Shown: positions 1 through 13,892, counted from the stretch's first letter. The stretch: DNA of 64,000 bases from Mycobacterium sp. SM1 (GCF_018361265.1 NZ_JAFLNH010000003.1:508501-572500), one strand, 5' to 3'. The notes: generated from the sequence alone by a model not told the origin. Program-made: numbers and translations.

Positions 1-2
1 GC

Positions 3-950
3 ATCGCGCTGTCGCGCGGGCTACACCCGGAGCGGTTTGTCGCGGAGATACGCCAATACGGGGTCTCGGTGGTGTCTTACACGTGGGCGATGCTGCGCGA
101 TGTCATCGATGACCGGCGGTTCGAGCTGCGCGGGCATCACCCGGTGCGGCTGTTCATCGGCTCGGGCATGCCAACCGGCTTGTGGCGGCGGGTCGATGAG
201 GTCTTCGCGCCCGCTCGTGTCGTGGAATTCTTCGCCACCACCGACGGGCAGGCGGTGCTGGCCAATGTGTCCGGAGCCAAAATCGGGAGCAAGGGCCGTC
301 CCCTGCCCGGCGCGAGCCGGGTCGAGCTCGGTGCCTACGACGCCGAGCGTGACCTGATCCTCGAGGACGCGCGGGGGTTCGTGCAGGTTGCGGACGTTAA
401 CCAGGTGGGGGTGCTGCTGGCTTCGCCGCGCGGACCGATCGACCCCACGGCCTCGATCAAACGCGGCGTCTTCGCGCCGGCGGACACCTGGATCTCCACC
501 GAGTACCTGTTCCGGCGCGACGAGGACGGCGACTACTGGTTGCTGGGCCGGCGCGCCGCGGTGATCCGCTCCACGCGCGGCACCGTCTACCCCGAGGCGG
601 TCAATGACGCGCTCGGCCTGGTCAATGGGGTAGATCTCGCGGTGACCTACCCGGTGCCGGTGCGCGACCGAGAGGTGGCGGTCTCGGCCGTGACGCTGCG
701 ACCGGGTGCCAGCATCACCGCGGCCGACCTGACCGAGGCCGCGGCGGGCCTACCGGTCGGGCTCGGCCCCGATATCGTGCACGTCGTGCCGGCGATGACC
801 CTAAGCGCCAACTACCGCCCGACCGTCAGCGCCCTGCGAGCGGCCGGCATTCCCGCCGCGGGCCGGCTCGCCTGGTATTTCGAGCCCGCCGCCAAGCAGT
901 TCCGGCGGTTGACACCAGCGGTACGGGCCCAACTGTGCGGGGCGCGCTGA
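3..950 (+). CDS. acyl-CoA synthetase-like protein, 3' end only
   Basis: Only the C-terminal 315 residues are inside the window; the frame is open from base 3 and ends at TGA 948-950. The sequence reads like the C-terminal part of an AMP-binding acyl-CoA synthetase: an acceptor segment (VVEFFATTDGQAVLAN), then a TWISTEYLFRRDEDGDYWLLGRR hinge region (written here only as a landmark, near residues 163-185). It resembles the synthetase half of mycobacterial Rv1683, a large bifunctional lipase/synthetase linked to triacylglycerol metabolism. The N-terminal half and the lipase half lie outside, so the bifunctional nature is inferred from synteny. A Trm112-like gene follows after 20 bases. Confidence 0.75.
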   Translation: MALSRGLHPERFVAEIRQYGVSVVSYTWAMLRDVIDDRRFELRGHHPVRLFIGSGMPTGLWRRVDEVFAPARVVEFFATTDGQAVLANVSGAKIGSKGRPLPGASRVELGAYDAERDLILEDARGFVQVADVNQVGVLLASPRGPIDPTASIKRGVFAPADTWISTEYLFRRDEDGDYWLLGRRAAVIRSTRGTVYPEAVNDALGLVNGVDLAVTYPVPVRDREVAVSAVTLRPGASITAADLTEAAAGLPVGLGPDIVHVVPAMTLSANYRPTVSALRAAGIPAAGRLAWYFEPAAKQFRRLTPAVRAQLCGAR

Positions 951-970
951 CGAGACGACAAGGTGGTGCC

Positions 971-1183
971 ATGATCGACGAAACGCTGTTGAGCATCCTG
1001 GTCTGCCCCCTCGACCGGGGCCCGCTGCTGCTGGTCGATGAGATGCTGTACAACCCACGGCTGCGACGGGCCTACCGGATCGAAGACGGCATCCCGGTGC
1101 TGCTGATCGACGAGGCGCGTGAGGTCGACGAGGAGGAGCATGCCCGCCTTATGGCGCGCGCACGGCCGGCAGATCCCCGGTGA
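971..1183 (+). CDS. Trm112-like small zinc-ribbon-type protein (Rv1684-like)
   Basis: A 70-residue protein starting at ATG 971, 20 bases after the preceding stop, behind a purine-rich AAGGTGG stretch. The sequence MIDETLLSILVCPLDRGPLL is typical of the Trm112/UPF0434 family, whose members activate methyltransferases in other organisms. Only one Cys (in the VCPLDRG turn) is visible, so metal binding is not assured. An upstream GTG in the same frame at 935 would overlap the previous gene and gives no family-like residues, so ATG 971 is preferred. The 3' end overlaps the convergent TetR gene by about 35 bases. Confidence 0.75.
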   Translation: MIDETLLSILVCPLDRGPLLLVDEMLYNPRLRRAYRIEDGIPVLLIDEAREVDEEEHARLMARARPADPR

Positions 1184-1769
1184 GATATCGTTGCAGGTTC
1201 GGCGCGATCGTCTGCGCGATCTGTTGCGCCGGAAGCGACTTGAACGGCTCCAATCCCAGGATATGGCGGGCTATGACCACGCCCACCAGCTGCGACGCGA
1301 CAAACTGGATGCGGATGACTCCGCTGCCCGCGGGATTGTCGACGCGAGGTCCCACCTCGGCTGCGATCAGCTCTTGGATGAACGAGCGGACCAGGCCCAC
1401 CTGCGACCCGGCCAGGACGGACCGCAGCGCGGCAATGATCCCCGCCCCTATGTCGGAGTCCCACAGCGGCAACAACAGCGACGGCAGCTGGTAGCCCAGT
1501 TCCTCCACCGGCACTTCGCGTAGCGGCCCGATAATCTCCATCGGGTCGATCGGGATGCGGATTGCCGCGCCGAACAATTGCTGTTTGGTGCCGTAGTAGT
1601 GGTGCACCAGTGCGGAGTCCACACCGGCCGCCGCGGCCACCGCCCTAATCGATGTCTTGTCAATCCCATTACGCGCGAACAACTCCCGTGCGCTAGCCAG
1701 GATCCGTTCCCGGGTGTCAGATGCTCCTGGTGGACGCCCGGGCCGCCGGCGTTGTGGTGCTGCGGTCAA
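1149..1769 (-). CDS. TetR-family transcriptional regulator (Rv1685c-like)
   Basis: About 206 residues. Residues 20-65 form the TetR helix-turn-helix (RERILASARELFARNGIDKT, then AVAAAAGVDSALVHHYYGTK), followed by a variable ligand-binding domain ending in NLQRYLTGDLPA. The start is taken as TTG 1769, which directly follows the TGA of the ABC permease (1773-1771) with one base between, so translation is probably coupled. This gives the usual length of the family (the M. tuberculosis protein is close to 207 residues from memory). The regulator is last in a three-gene operon with the ABC exporter and probably controls it through the palindromes at 3261-3292. Confidence 0.85.
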   Translation of the reverse strand: MTAAPQRRRPGRPPGASDTRERILASARELFARNGIDKTSIRAVAAAAGVDSALVHHYYGTKQQLFGAAIRIPIDPMEIIGPLREVPVEELGYQLPSLLLPLWDSDIGAGIIAALRSVLAGSQVGLVRSFIQELIAAEVGPRVDNPAGSGVIRIQFVASQLVGVVIARHILGLEPFKSLPAQQIAQTIAPNLQRYLTGDLPAVRAP

Positions 1770-1770
1770 T

Positions 1771-2526
1771 TCAGGGCGTCCGGCGTCGCAGGGTTGCCGC
1801 CGCCAGGCACAGCGCCGCGATGGCGAAGCCCAGCACGACGATGAGATCGCGTAGCGCAATGCCGGTCAGCTCGGCGTGCGCAGCGACTTGCTGCAGCGCT
1901 TCCAGCGCGTAGCTTGCGGGCAAGATGTTGCTGATCCACTGCAGCCAGGTCGCCATCAGCGCCCGCGGGACGATGATCCCGGCCAGTAGCAGCTGCGGCG
2001 CCAACACCAACGGGATGAACTGCACGGCCTGAAACTCCGTGCGGGCGAACGCGCTACACAACAGTCCCAGACCGACACCGAGCACCGCGTTGATGACGGC
2101 GATGACGAACACCCACACCGGGCTGCCGGCGGTGGTGAACCCGAGAAACCGGAACGCCACGATGCAGGCCAGCGTGGCCTGAACCGCGGCGGCGATCGAA
2201 AACGCGGTGCCATAAGCGATCAGCAGGTCGAGCCGGCGCAGCGGGGTGGTCAAGATCCGCTCCAGCGTTCCCGAGGACCGTTCGCGTTGCATCGTTATCG
2301 ACGTGATGATGAACATCACGAAAAGCGGGAAAAGGCCCAGCAGGATCAGGCACGCGTTATTGAACGGCGACGGCGTGCCGGGGCGAGGCGGGGCATTTTC
2401 GAACATGAAGTACATCAGCGTCAGCACCACGACCGGCACCAGCAGGATCATGGCGACGCTGCGGCGATCGGCCGCCAGCTGGCGCAGGATCCGCGCCGTG
2501 GTGGCCGTGTAGCCCTGCAGCGTCAG
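1771..2526 (-). CDS. ABC-2 type transporter permease (Rv1686c-like)
   Basis: A membrane subunit of an ABC exporter with six hydrophobic segments, including ILLVPVVVLTLMYFMF, ACLILLGLFPLFVMFIITS and a late LIVVLGFAIAALCLAAA. The ERSSGTLERILTTPL stretch after the second segment is the ABC-2 signature region. It partners with the ATPase encoded upstream. The start is unclear: no ATG, GTG or TTG lies at the expected place, but CTG 2526-2524 overlaps the ATPase TGA as CTGA, giving about 251 residues. The next upstream ATG (2586) would lie 60 bases inside the ATPase gene. Confidence 0.85.
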   Translation of the reverse strand: MTLQGYTATTARILRQLAADRRSVAMILLVPVVVLTLMYFMFENAPPRPGTPSPFNNACLILLGLFPLFVMFIITSITMQRERSSGTLERILTTPLRRLDLLIAYGTAFSIAAAVQATLACIVAFRFLGFTTAGSPVWVFVIAVINAVLGVGLGLLCSAFARTEFQAVQFIPLVLAPQLLLAGIIVPRALMATWLQWISNILPASYALEALQQVAAHAELTGIALRDLIVVLGFAIAALCLAAATLRRRTP

Positions 2527-3281
2527 CCGGCGGCGGGCGCGGTGCGCCGGATGATGGATAAAAACGCCGCCTCCAGTGACGCACATCCGGTGTCCTTTCT
2601 TAGTTGGCTCGGGGTGGTGTGGGCGATCAATTGACCGTCACGCATCAGCAGTAGGTCACCGCAGTGGTCGGCCTCGTCCATCACGTGGCTGGAGACCAGC
2701 AGCGTGACGCCGGCCCGTGCCAGCGCGGCGAACTTTGCCCAGAGGTCGGCGCGCAGCACCGGGTCGACGCCGATGGTCGGCTCGTCGAGCACCAGAACGT
2801 CCGGATGACAGACCAGGGCGCAGGCCAACGAGACCCGGGCGCGCTGCCCTCCCGACAAGTCAGCGCAGTAGGCGGTGCGTTGGTCCTGCAGGTCGACCTC
2901 GTTGATCGCCTCTTCGGCGACCCGCCCAGCCATGCCGTACAGCGACGCGAAGTAGCGGACGTTGTCGATTACCCGCAGGTCGTTGTAGATGGTCGGGTCT
3001 TGGGGCAGGTAGCCGACGCGCCGGCGCAACGCGGCCGAGCCGGCGGGGTGGCCGAGGACGGTGACCGAGCCCGAGGCAACGATCTGCGTTCCGACGATGC
3101 AGCGCATCAGGGTGGTCTTGCCGCAGCCCGACGGCCCCAGCAGCCCGGTGATGGTGCCACGCCCGATGCGGACCGAGACATCGAGCAGGGCTGGACGTTT
3201 ACCGCGAATGACGCGCAGATGGTCGATGACGACAGCCGCTCTGACACCGTTGCGACCTAATTCATCATACGATGAAGTCAT
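2523..3281 (-). CDS. ABC transporter ATP-binding protein (Rv1687c-like)
   Basis: A 252-residue ATPase with Walker A GPSGCGKT (49-56), Q-loop Q94, signature LSGGQ (142-146), Walker B ending LDEP (D166, E167) and an H-loop in the SSHVMDEADH segment. It couples ATP hydrolysis to the ABC-2 permease encoded next. ATG 3281 is the first start that makes family sense; longer versions run into mpg on the other strand. The first codons lie inside a tandem palindrome (3261-3292), so the repressor site would overlap the translation start. First gene of the exporter/TetR operon; substrate unknown. Confidence 0.9.
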   Translation of the reverse strand: MTSSYDELGRNGVRAAVVIDHLRVIRGKRPALLDVSVRIGRGTITGLLGPSGCGKTTLMRCIVGTQIVASGSVTVLGHPAGSAALRRRVGYLPQDPTIYNDLRVIDNVRYFASLYGMAGRVAEEAINEVDLQDQRTAYCADLSGGQRARVSLACALVCHPDVLVLDEPTIGVDPVLRADLWAKFAALARAGVTLLVSSHVMDEADHCGDLLLMRDGQLIAHTTPSQLRKDTGCASLEAAFLSIIRRTAPAAG

Positions 3282-3292
3282 TATACGATGAA
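3261..3292. promoter_or_regulatory. tandem 16-bp palindromic operator between ABC operon and mpg
   Basis: Two adjacent 16-mers, TTCATCATACGATGAA (3261-3276) and GTCATTATACGATGAA (3277-3292), share ATACGATGAA and each contain inverted half-sites (TTCATC/GATGAA in the first). They occupy the divergent region between the ABC/TetR operon and mpg and overlap the ATPase start codon. Tandem palindromes of this size next to a TetR gene are normal autoregulatory operators; binding itself is inferred. Confidence 0.65.
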
Positions 3293-3342
3293 TATGTGCC
3301 CTTGGTGCCCGGATGTCAAGGGTCGTGGGCAGAATCGGTCCG

Positions 3343-3954
3343 GTGAGCGCTGAGCAACTTGCGGTGGACCCGCTGGCGGCCGCCCAACGCTTACTCGGCG
3401 CCACCCTGATCGGACGGGGGGTCAGCCTCACAATCCTGGAAGTCGAAGCGTATGGCGGGGTTCCCGACGGCCCGTGGCCGGACGCGGCGGCGCACTCGTA
3501 CCGCGGCCTCAACGGCCGCAACGCGGTGATGTTCGGACCCGCCGGGCGCCTTTACACCTACCGTAGCCACGGGATTCATGTGTGCGCCAACGTGTCCTGC
3601 GGCCCCGCCGGGATTGCGGCAGCCGTGCTGCTGCGGGCCGGGGCGATCGTGAGCGGCATCGATACCGCCCGGGCTCGGCGCGGCCAGTCGGTCCGCACCG
3701 CCGCGCTGGCACGTGGGCCCGGCAACCTGTGTTGTGCGCTGGGAATCACCATGGCCGATAACGGGGTTGATTTGTTCGATCCTGACAGCCCGGTGCGGCT
3801 GAGGCTGGGCCAAACCCTTGCCGCTGTGTGTGGTCCTCGCGTTGGCATCAGCGTTGCCGCCGACCGGGCCTGGCGATTTTGGGTGCCAGGCCGACCGGAG
3901 GTGTCGGCGTATCGGCGCAGCCCGCGAGCGCCGGCGCCCGGGGCCAGCGACTGA
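3343..3954 (+). CDS. mpg: 3-methyladenine DNA glycosylase (AAG/MPG family)
   Basis: A 203-residue base-excision repair enzyme that removes alkylated purines. Family blocks are clear: [20 protein letters not shown] with the catalytic Glu near residue 35, a [20 protein letters not shown] block, and [12 protein letters not shown]. It closely matches M. tuberculosis Rv1688 as I remember it, including length, which supports GTG 3343 over the upstream ATG 3313. It is transcribed divergently from the ABC operon. Confidence 0.93.
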   Translation: MSAEQLAVDPLAAAQRLLGATLIGRGVSLTILEVEAYGGVPDGPWPDAAAHSYRGLNGRNAVMFGPAGRLYTYRSHGIHVCANVSCGPAGIAAAVLLRAGAIVSGIDTARARRGQSVRTAALARGPGNLCCALGITMADNGVDLFDPDSPVRLRLGQTLAAVCGPRVGISVAADRAWRFWVPGRPEVSAYRRSPRAPAPGASD

Positions 3955-4020
3955 CCCGAATCGCCGCCAGCGCTGTGGTCGCATGCGGGACGACCCGGAT
4001 GATCCTGGAGAATCTGCGTC

Positions 4021-5295
4021 ATGGGTGCGACGATCCTCGACGAGCTGGGCTGGCGCGGGCTGATTGCGCAGTCCACCGATCTTGACGCGTTGGCCGCCGA
4101 GGTAGCGCATGGACCGATCACCGTCTATGCCGGCTTCGATCCCACCGCGCCCAGCCTGCACGCCGGACATCTGGTGCCGCTGCTGGCGCTGCGGCGCTTT
4201 CAACGCGCCGGCCATCGCCCGATCGTGCTTGCCGGCGGCGCGACCGGTTTGATCGGCGACCCGCGGGATACCGCCGAACGAACCCTGACTGCCGCCGATA
4301 CCGTGCGCGAGTGGACCGAGCGGATTCGCGCGCAGTTGGAGCGGTTCGTCGTCTTCGACGATTCACCGACGGGCGCGATCATCGAGAACAACGACGAGTG
4401 GACGCGCGGGATGTCGGTCATCGAGTTTTTGCGCGACGTGGGAAAGCACTTCTCGGTCAACGTGATGCTGGATCGGGACACCATCCGGCGACGGCTGAGT
4501 GGGGAGGGAATCTCCTACACCGAGTTCAGCTACCTGCTGCTGCAGGCCAACGACTACGTCGAATTGCACCGCCGCTACGGGTGCACGCTGCAGATCGGTG
4601 GCTCGGATCAGTGGGGCAACATCATCGCCGGGGTACGTCTGGTCCGGCAGAAGCTGGGTGCGACGGTGCATGCCCTGACGGTTCCGCTGGTGACGGCTGC
4701 CGACGGCACCAAGTTCGGCAAATCCACCGGTGGTGGCAACTTGTGGCTGGATCCGGAGATGACCAGCCCCTACGCCTGGTACCAGTATTTCATCAACACC
4801 GCCGACGCCGATGTCATCCGCTACCTGCGCTGGTTCACCTTCTTGTCGGCCGAGGAGCTGGCCGAGCTGGAGCAGGCGACGGCTAGCCGCCCACAGGATC
4901 GCGCCGCGCAACGCCGGCTGGCGCGCGAGCTCACCGTGCTGGTCCATGGTGAGGCCGCGACGGCCGCGGTCGAGCACGCCAGTCGAGCCCTCTTTGGCCA
5001 TGGCGAATTAGCCCGCATCGACGAGGCAACCCTCGCGGCCGCCTTGCGGGAGACGCCGCTCGCCGAGCTGAAACCCGGCGGCCCGGACTCTATCGTGGAC
5101 CTGTTGGTCGCTACCGGGCTGGCAGCCAGCAAGGGGGCGGCCCGGCGCACGATCGCGGAGGGCGGGGTGTCGGTCAACAACACCCGAATCGACAGCGACG
5201 AGTGGGTGCCGCAGCGCTCCGACTTCCTGCACGGACGGTGGTTGGTGCTGCGCCGCGGTAAGCGGAATATTGCCGGTGTCCAGCGGGTTGGGTAA
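4021..5295 (+). CDS. tyrS: tyrosyl-tRNA synthetase
   Basis: A 424-residue class I synthetase charging tRNA-Tyr. The HIGH-type motif appears as HAGH (47-50) in the [10 protein letters not shown] block and the KMSKS-type motif as KFGKS (231-235). GGSDQWGN marks tyrosine recognition, and a C-terminal S4 RNA-binding domain covers about residues 355-420 ([18 protein letters not shown]). ATG 4021 follows mpg by 66 bases. The rRNA operon promoter begins only 37 bases downstream of the stop. Confidence 0.97.
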   Translation: MGATILDELGWRGLIAQSTDLDALAAEVAHGPITVYAGFDPTAPSLHAGHLVPLLALRRFQRAGHRPIVLAGGATGLIGDPRDTAERTLTAADTVREWTERIRAQLERFVVFDDSPTGAIIENNDEWTRGMSVIEFLRDVGKHFSVNVMLDRDTIRRRLSGEGISYTEFSYLLLQANDYVELHRRYGCTLQIGGSDQWGNIIAGVRLVRQKLGATVHALTVPLVTAADGTKFGKSTGGGNLWLDPEMTSPYAWYQYFINTADADVIRYLRWFTFLSAEELAELEQATASRPQDRAAQRRLARELTVLVHGEAATAAVEHASRALFGHGELARIDEATLAAALRETPLAELKPGGPDSIVDLLVATGLAASKGAARRTIAEGGVSVNNTRIDSDEWVPQRSDFLHGRWLVLRRGKRNIAGVQRVG

Positions 5296-5331
5296 TCTGG
5301 ATTACGCGAAAGACAGCACCTACCAGGTTGT

Positions 5332-5360
5332 TTGACTCTGTGTAAGGCGCAGCGTAACTT
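5332..5360 (+). promoter_or_regulatory. rRNA operon promoter
   Basis: TTGACT (5332-5337) and TAACTT (5355-5360) are separated by exactly 17 bases, a good SigA-type promoter, placed about 285 bases before the 16S gene. The predicted start is around 5367. Mycobacterial rrn P1 promoters are similarly placed. Promoter activity is inferred from sequence. Confidence 0.7.
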
Positions 5361-5493
5361 GGTGGAGTCGTCGCGAGCCGGCTCATCCGCCGCGGCGGCG
5401 TCACCTGAGAGAAATCCCACTACGGTGGGTCCGTCACCGCCCGCACTACCGTCCGCGGCAGAGCGCCGCGGCTGGTTGCGCGGCCGGGGTGGG

Positions 5494-5643
5494 TGTTGTT
5501 TGAGAACTCAATAGTGTGTTGATGGTGTTGTTTGTTGTTGTTTTTGCCGCATCCTGATGGCCCCGTGTTGGGGTGTGGTGTTTTTGTCGGGATTTCTCCT
5601 GATCAGTACCTCGTATTTGGCTTCCTTGTGTAAAGGGAGTGGG
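5494..5643 (+). promoter_or_regulatory. rRNA leader with antitermination element
   Basis: The stretch TTGAGAACTCAATAGTGTGT at 5500-5519 is the conserved mycobacterial rRNA leader element that contains the boxB/boxA antitermination signals. A T-rich tract and hairpins follow (for example GGCCCCG-TGTT-GGGGTG near 5560-5580), then a TTCCTTGTGTAAAGGGAG stem just before the mature 16S end, probably part of the RNase III processing stalk. Between the promoter and this element there is no gene. Confidence 0.75.
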
Positions 5644-10588
<4,945 letters not shown>

Positions 10589-10670
10589 CACACCCAACCA
10601 CACCAGCACAACCCACACCCCACCACACACCCACCACACCACCACAACAAAAAGAAAAGAACACAAAAAG

Positions 10671-10786
10671 TTACGGCGGTCCATAGCGGCTGGGAAACGC
10701 CCGGACCCATCCCGAACCCGGAAGCTAAGCCAGCCAGCGCCGATGATACTACCCAGCACGGGTGGAAAAGTAGGACACCGCCGAAC
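10671..10786 (+). rRNA. rrf: 5S ribosomal RNA
   Basis: TTACGGCGGTCCATAGCGGC begins the gene and GACACCGCCGAAC ends it; TTACGGCGGT pairs with ACCGCCGAA. The internal CCCGGACCCATCCCGAACCC block is typical of 5S rRNA. The 82-base 23S-5S spacer (10589-10670) is very rich in CCACAC repeats and holds no gene. Confidence 0.95.
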
Positions 10787-10793
10787 ACCCCAC

Positions 10794-10834
10794 AACACCC
10801 CCCACCCCACACACGGCGTGCGGGGGTGTTTTCA
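10794..10834 (+). terminator. rho-independent terminator of the rRNA operon
   Basis: AACACCCCC (10794-10802) pairs perfectly with GGGGGTGTT (10822-10830) and is followed by TTTTC. It lies eight bases past the 5S gene. The next 217 bases (10835-11051) hold no recognisable gene. Confidence 0.8.
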
Positions 10835-11051
10835 TCGGCATTGCGGGATCAATTAATCAGTGCGAGTTATTGCGAGGCTCGCCGAAGGCGAGCCGGTGTT
10901 CTTTACGGCGGCCGGAGCAATTTCGCGCAATTTCGGCGCAATTACCTACCGGCGGGGATCTCCGCGGCGGCCTTGCTTATCCGCCGGGGGTCGGCGCGCC
11001 CGTATCCTGTGCCTAGGGGGATGACGGCGAGGCAGGAGGCGATCGGCACGA

Positions 11052-11885
11052 GTGGGCGATAACACGCATCGCGGTCGTGGTCGGCGGCGATCGCCGCCCG
11101 AATCGCGGGCCGCGTCAAAGGCTGCGTCAAAGGCGGAGTGCCGATTATCCGGGGAAAGTGGTCCCGGCCATGCCCGCCCCGTCCGGGCGCCACACCGCGC
11201 ACCTAGCAATGAGCCACCCGGATGCGAGGTGCCCCCCATACCGCCCGACGTCGAGGCGAGGCAGCTGGCACCCGAGATCCGCCGTGAGCTAAACACCTTG
11301 GACCGCACCACCGCCGACCTCGTGGCTCGTCACCTGGTTGCTGCGGGAGAGCTGATCGACGATGATCCCCAAGGCGCCCTGGGCCATGCGCGCGCCGCCC
11401 GGGCCCGGTCCGGGAGGATCGCGGCGGTCCGCGAAGCCGTGGGTATCGCGGCCTACCGCTGCGGCGAGTGGGCGCAGGCGCTTGCCGAATTGCGCGCTGC
11501 GCGCCGGCTGGGCAGCAAGTCTGCGTTGCTTGCGCTGATTGCCGATTGCGAACGCGCCCTGGGGCGCCCGGAGCGGGCACTCGAGCTGGCCCGGGGAGCT
11601 GAGGCGGCCCGGCTCAGCGGCGACGACGCCGACGAGTTGCGCATCGTGGCCGCCGGGGCTCGCAGCGATCTCGGTCAGCTTGAGCAGGCCCTGACCGTGT
11701 TATCCACGCCGCAACTCGATCCGGGTCGCGCCGGCGCAACCGCGGCGCGGCTGTTTTATGCCTACGCTGACACGCTGTTGGCGCTGGGCCGCACGGATGA
11801 GGCGTTGCAGTGGTTTTTACGCTCCGCCGCCGCGGATGTCGACGGCGTCACCGACGCCGAAGATCGGGTCAACGAGCTGGGCTGA
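11052..11885 (+). CDS. TPR-type conserved hypothetical protein (Rv1691-like)
   Basis: Up to 277 residues from GTG 11052. The first ~65 residues are basic and low-complexity and may not be translated; an in-frame start farther in cannot be excluded. From about residue 70 on there are alternating Ala/Leu-rich helices (for example WAQALAELRAARRLGSKSAL and ADTLLALGRTDEALQWFLRS) with the spacing of tetratricopeptide repeats, suggesting protein binding. The gene sits between the rRNA operon and the HAD phosphatase, where M. tuberculosis has Rv1691. The lipoprotein gene lprJ (Rv1690), expected after tyrS in that species, is absent here. Confidence 0.7.
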   Translation: MGDNTHRGRGRRRSPPESRAASKAASKAECRLSGESGPGHARPVRAPHRAPSNEPPGCEVPPIPPDVEARQLAPEIRRELNTLDRTTADLVARHLVAAGELIDDDPQGALGHARAARARSGRIAAVREAVGIAAYRCGEWAQALAELRAARRLGSKSALLALIADCERALGRPERALELARGAEAARLSGDDADELRIVAAGARSDLGQLEQALTVLSTPQLDPGRAGATAARLFYAYADTLLALGRTDEALQWFLRSAAADVDGVTDAEDRVNELG

Positions 11886-11886
11886 C

Positions 11887-12897
11887 ATGAAAACGCTGGC
11901 CCAGCAGCATGACTGCTTGCTGATTGATCTGGACGGGACGGTGTATTGCGGCCATCAGGCCATCGACGGCTCGGTGGAGTCGCTGACCCAGGTGCAAAGC
12001 CGCACCCTGTTCATCACCAACAACGCTTCTCGCGGTGCCGGGGAAGTCGCCGCGCACCTGCGGGATCTGGGCTTCGCGGCTGCCGGAACCGATGTCGTCA
12101 CCAGCGCCCAAAGCGCCGCTCATTTGCTGGCCGAGCAGCTGCCATCCGGTTCACCGGTGCTGATCGTCGGCACCGAGTCGCTGGCCGCTGAAATCGCCGC
12201 GGCGGGAATGCGTCCGGTACGGCGATGGCACGACCGGCCCGTCGCCGTGGTCCAGGGGCACTCCACCACCACCGGCTGGCGCGATCTCGCCGAGGCCGCG
12301 CTGGCCATCCGAGCGGGCGTCTTGTGGGTGGCGGCCAACGTCGACCCCACCCTGCCCTCCGAACGCGGCTTGGTGCCGGGTAATGGAGCCATGGTCGCGG
12401 CACTGCGCGCGGCTACCGGCGCCGAGCCCCAGGTCGCCGGCAAGCCGTCGCCGCGGTTGATGGCAGACGCCGTGGCCCGGGGTGATTACCGCACGCCCCT
12501 GGTGGTCGGCGATCGACTGGATACCGATATCGCCGGCGCGAACGCGGCGCACCTGCCCAGCCTCATGGTGCTCACCGGGGTGCACACCGTGCGCGACGCG
12601 GTGTATGCCCCGCCCACGCACCGGCCCACCTACATCGGCCGGGACCTGAGGGCGCTGCACCAGGACGCGGACCTGCTCGCGGTGGGGCCGCAACCAGCCT
12701 GGCGGGTGTGGCTACGGGATGGCCTGGCCGTGGTCAGTGCGAACGGCGACGAGCGGGCCGGCGACGGCTTGTCGATCGTTCGTGCGGTCGCCAGCGCGAT
12801 CTGGCGCGCCGGGTGCGCCGAGCGGCTCACCATCACGCCCGGCGACGATCGGGCCCGCGACGCCCTGCAGCACTGGTCGCTGCTCGGCATCGACTAG
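11887..12897 (+). CDS. HAD-superfamily phosphatase, probable glycerol 3-phosphate phosphatase (Rv1692-like)
   Basis: A 336-residue HAD type IIA hydrolase. Motif I DLDGTVY gives nucleophile D14 and acid/base D16, motif II is FITNNAS, and motif IV is PLVVGDRLDTDIAGA, containing the Mg2+-binding Asp residues. The ending RDALQHWSLLGID is an extra C-terminal domain. The M. tuberculosis orthologue was characterised as a glycerol 3-phosphate phosphatase in phospholipid recycling. ATG 11887 follows the TPR gene stop by one base, so the two are probably coupled. Confidence 0.88.
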   Translation: MKTLAQQHDCLLIDLDGTVYCGHQAIDGSVESLTQVQSRTLFITNNASRGAGEVAAHLRDLGFAAAGTDVVTSAQSAAHLLAEQLPSGSPVLIVGTESLAAEIAAAGMRPVRRWHDRPVAVVQGHSTTTGWRDLAEAALAIRAGVLWVAANVDPTLPSERGLVPGNGAMVAALRAATGAEPQVAGKPSPRLMADAVARGDYRTPLVVGDRLDTDIAGANAAHLPSLMVLTGVHTVRDAVYAPPTHRPTYIGRDLRALHQDADLLAVGPQPAWRVWLRDGLAVVSANGDERAGDGLSIVRAVASAIWRAGCAERLTITPGDDRARDALQHWSLLGID

Positions 12898-12910
12898 CGT
12901 AAGAGGCGCA

Positions 12911-13075
12911 ATGCGTGTGGAACCCGACCAGATTCGTGCCCAGATCGCCGCGGTGCTCGCCAAGTTGCCGGACCTCGGTGACGCCGAAGGCGCTGATCTC
13001 GAAGAGATCGTGCGCCGCCTTTCAGCGGCGCACGACGTGCTGGTGCAGGCCCTGGAGTCGGCGGAGAAGGGCTGA
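12911..13075 (+). CDS. small conserved hypothetical protein (Rv1693-like)
   Basis: A 54-residue acidic protein, MRVEPDQIRAQIAAVLAKLP onward, probably two helices (EEIVRRLSAAHDVLVQALES). It lies between the HAD phosphatase and tlyA in the same order as Rv1692-Rv1693-Rv1694. A GAGGCG purine stretch precedes ATG 12911. Function unknown. Confidence 0.75.
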   Translation: MRVEPDQIRAQIAAVLAKLPDLGDAEGADLEEIVRRLSAAHDVLVQALESAEKG

Positions 13076-13082
13076 GCGCGTG

Positions 13083-13892
13083 ATGGCGCGGCGTGCCCGC
13101 GTTGATGCCGAGCTTGTCCGGCGCGGGCTCGCCCGGTCCCGGCAGCAGGCCGCTGAGCTGATCGCCGCCGGCAAGGTCAGCATCGACGGCATGCCGGCGG
13201 TCAAGCCGAGCACGGCTATGACCGTCACTGCGACCTTAAGCGTCGTCGATGGTTCCGATCGCACCTGGGTGTCACGCGGGGCGCTCAAGCTCATCGGCGC
13301 CCTGGACACCTTCGGGATCACCGTCGTAGGCCGTCGCTGCCTCGACGCCGGTGCGTCGACCGGGGGATTCACCGAGGTCCTGCTGGATCGCGGGGCGGCC
13401 GAGGTGATCGCCGCGGATGTCGGCTACGGGCAGCTGGCCTGGTCGCTGCGCCGCGATCCGAGGGTGATCGTGCGTGAGCGGACCCACGCCCGAGACCTGT
13501 CACCGGCGACCATCGGCGGTCCCGTCGAGCTGGTGGTGGCTGACCTGGCGTTCATCTCGTTAACCGCGGTGTTGCCCGCGTTAACTGGATGTGCGTCACC
13601 GGGCGGCGATATCGTTCCCCTGGTGAAGCCGCAGTTCGAGGTGGGCAGGGGCCAGGTCGGGCCCGGTGGGGTGGTGCGGGATCCCGAGTTGCGCGTGGCC
13701 TCGGTGCTCGCCGTCGCCCGGCGGGCCGCTGAACTGGGTTGGCACACGGTGGGTGTCACGGCCAGCCCGCTACCGGGTCCGGCGGGCAACGTCGAATACT
13801 TCCTGGGGCTGCGCGCGCAGACCGATCGGCCGCTGAGCGGTGACGCGTTGACGCGCGCGGCCCGAAACGCCGTTGTCGAGGGCCCGCAATGA
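13083..13892 (+). CDS. tlyA: 16S/23S rRNA 2'-O-methyltransferase TlyA
   Basis: A 269-residue protein with an N-terminal S4 RNA-binding domain ([20 protein letters not shown]) and an FtsJ-like methyltransferase domain with the SAM motif [19 protein letters not shown]. The enzyme methylates C1409 of 16S and C1920 of 23S rRNA in M. tuberculosis, and its loss causes capreomycin resistance. ATG 13083 lies seven bases after the Rv1693-like stop; GTG 13080 is directly adjacent and equally possible. No disruption is visible. Confidence 0.95.
   Translation: MARRARVDAELVRRGLARSRQQAAELIAAGKVSIDGMPAVKPSTAMTVTATLSVVDGSDRTWVSRGALKLIGALDTFGITVVGRRCLDAGASTGGFTEVLLDRGAAEVIAADVGYGQLAWSLRRDPRVIVRERTHARDLSPATIGGPVELVVADLAFISLTAVLPALTGCASPGGDIVPLVKPQFEVGRGQVGPGGVVRDPELRVASVLAVARRAAELGWHTVGVTASPLPGPAGNVEYFLGLRAQTDRPLSGDALTRAARNAVVEGPQ

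Noticed and set aside
3283..3288. TATAAT on the minus strand as -10 box of the ABC operon
   Set aside because: It overlaps the ATG of the ATPase gene, so a transcript starting there would lack the start codon; more likely part of the operator palindrome.
5292..5305. GTAATC-TG-GATTAC palindrome at the tyrS stop as terminator
   Set aside because: Two-base loop and no T run; too small to call, and the rRNA promoter begins shortly after.
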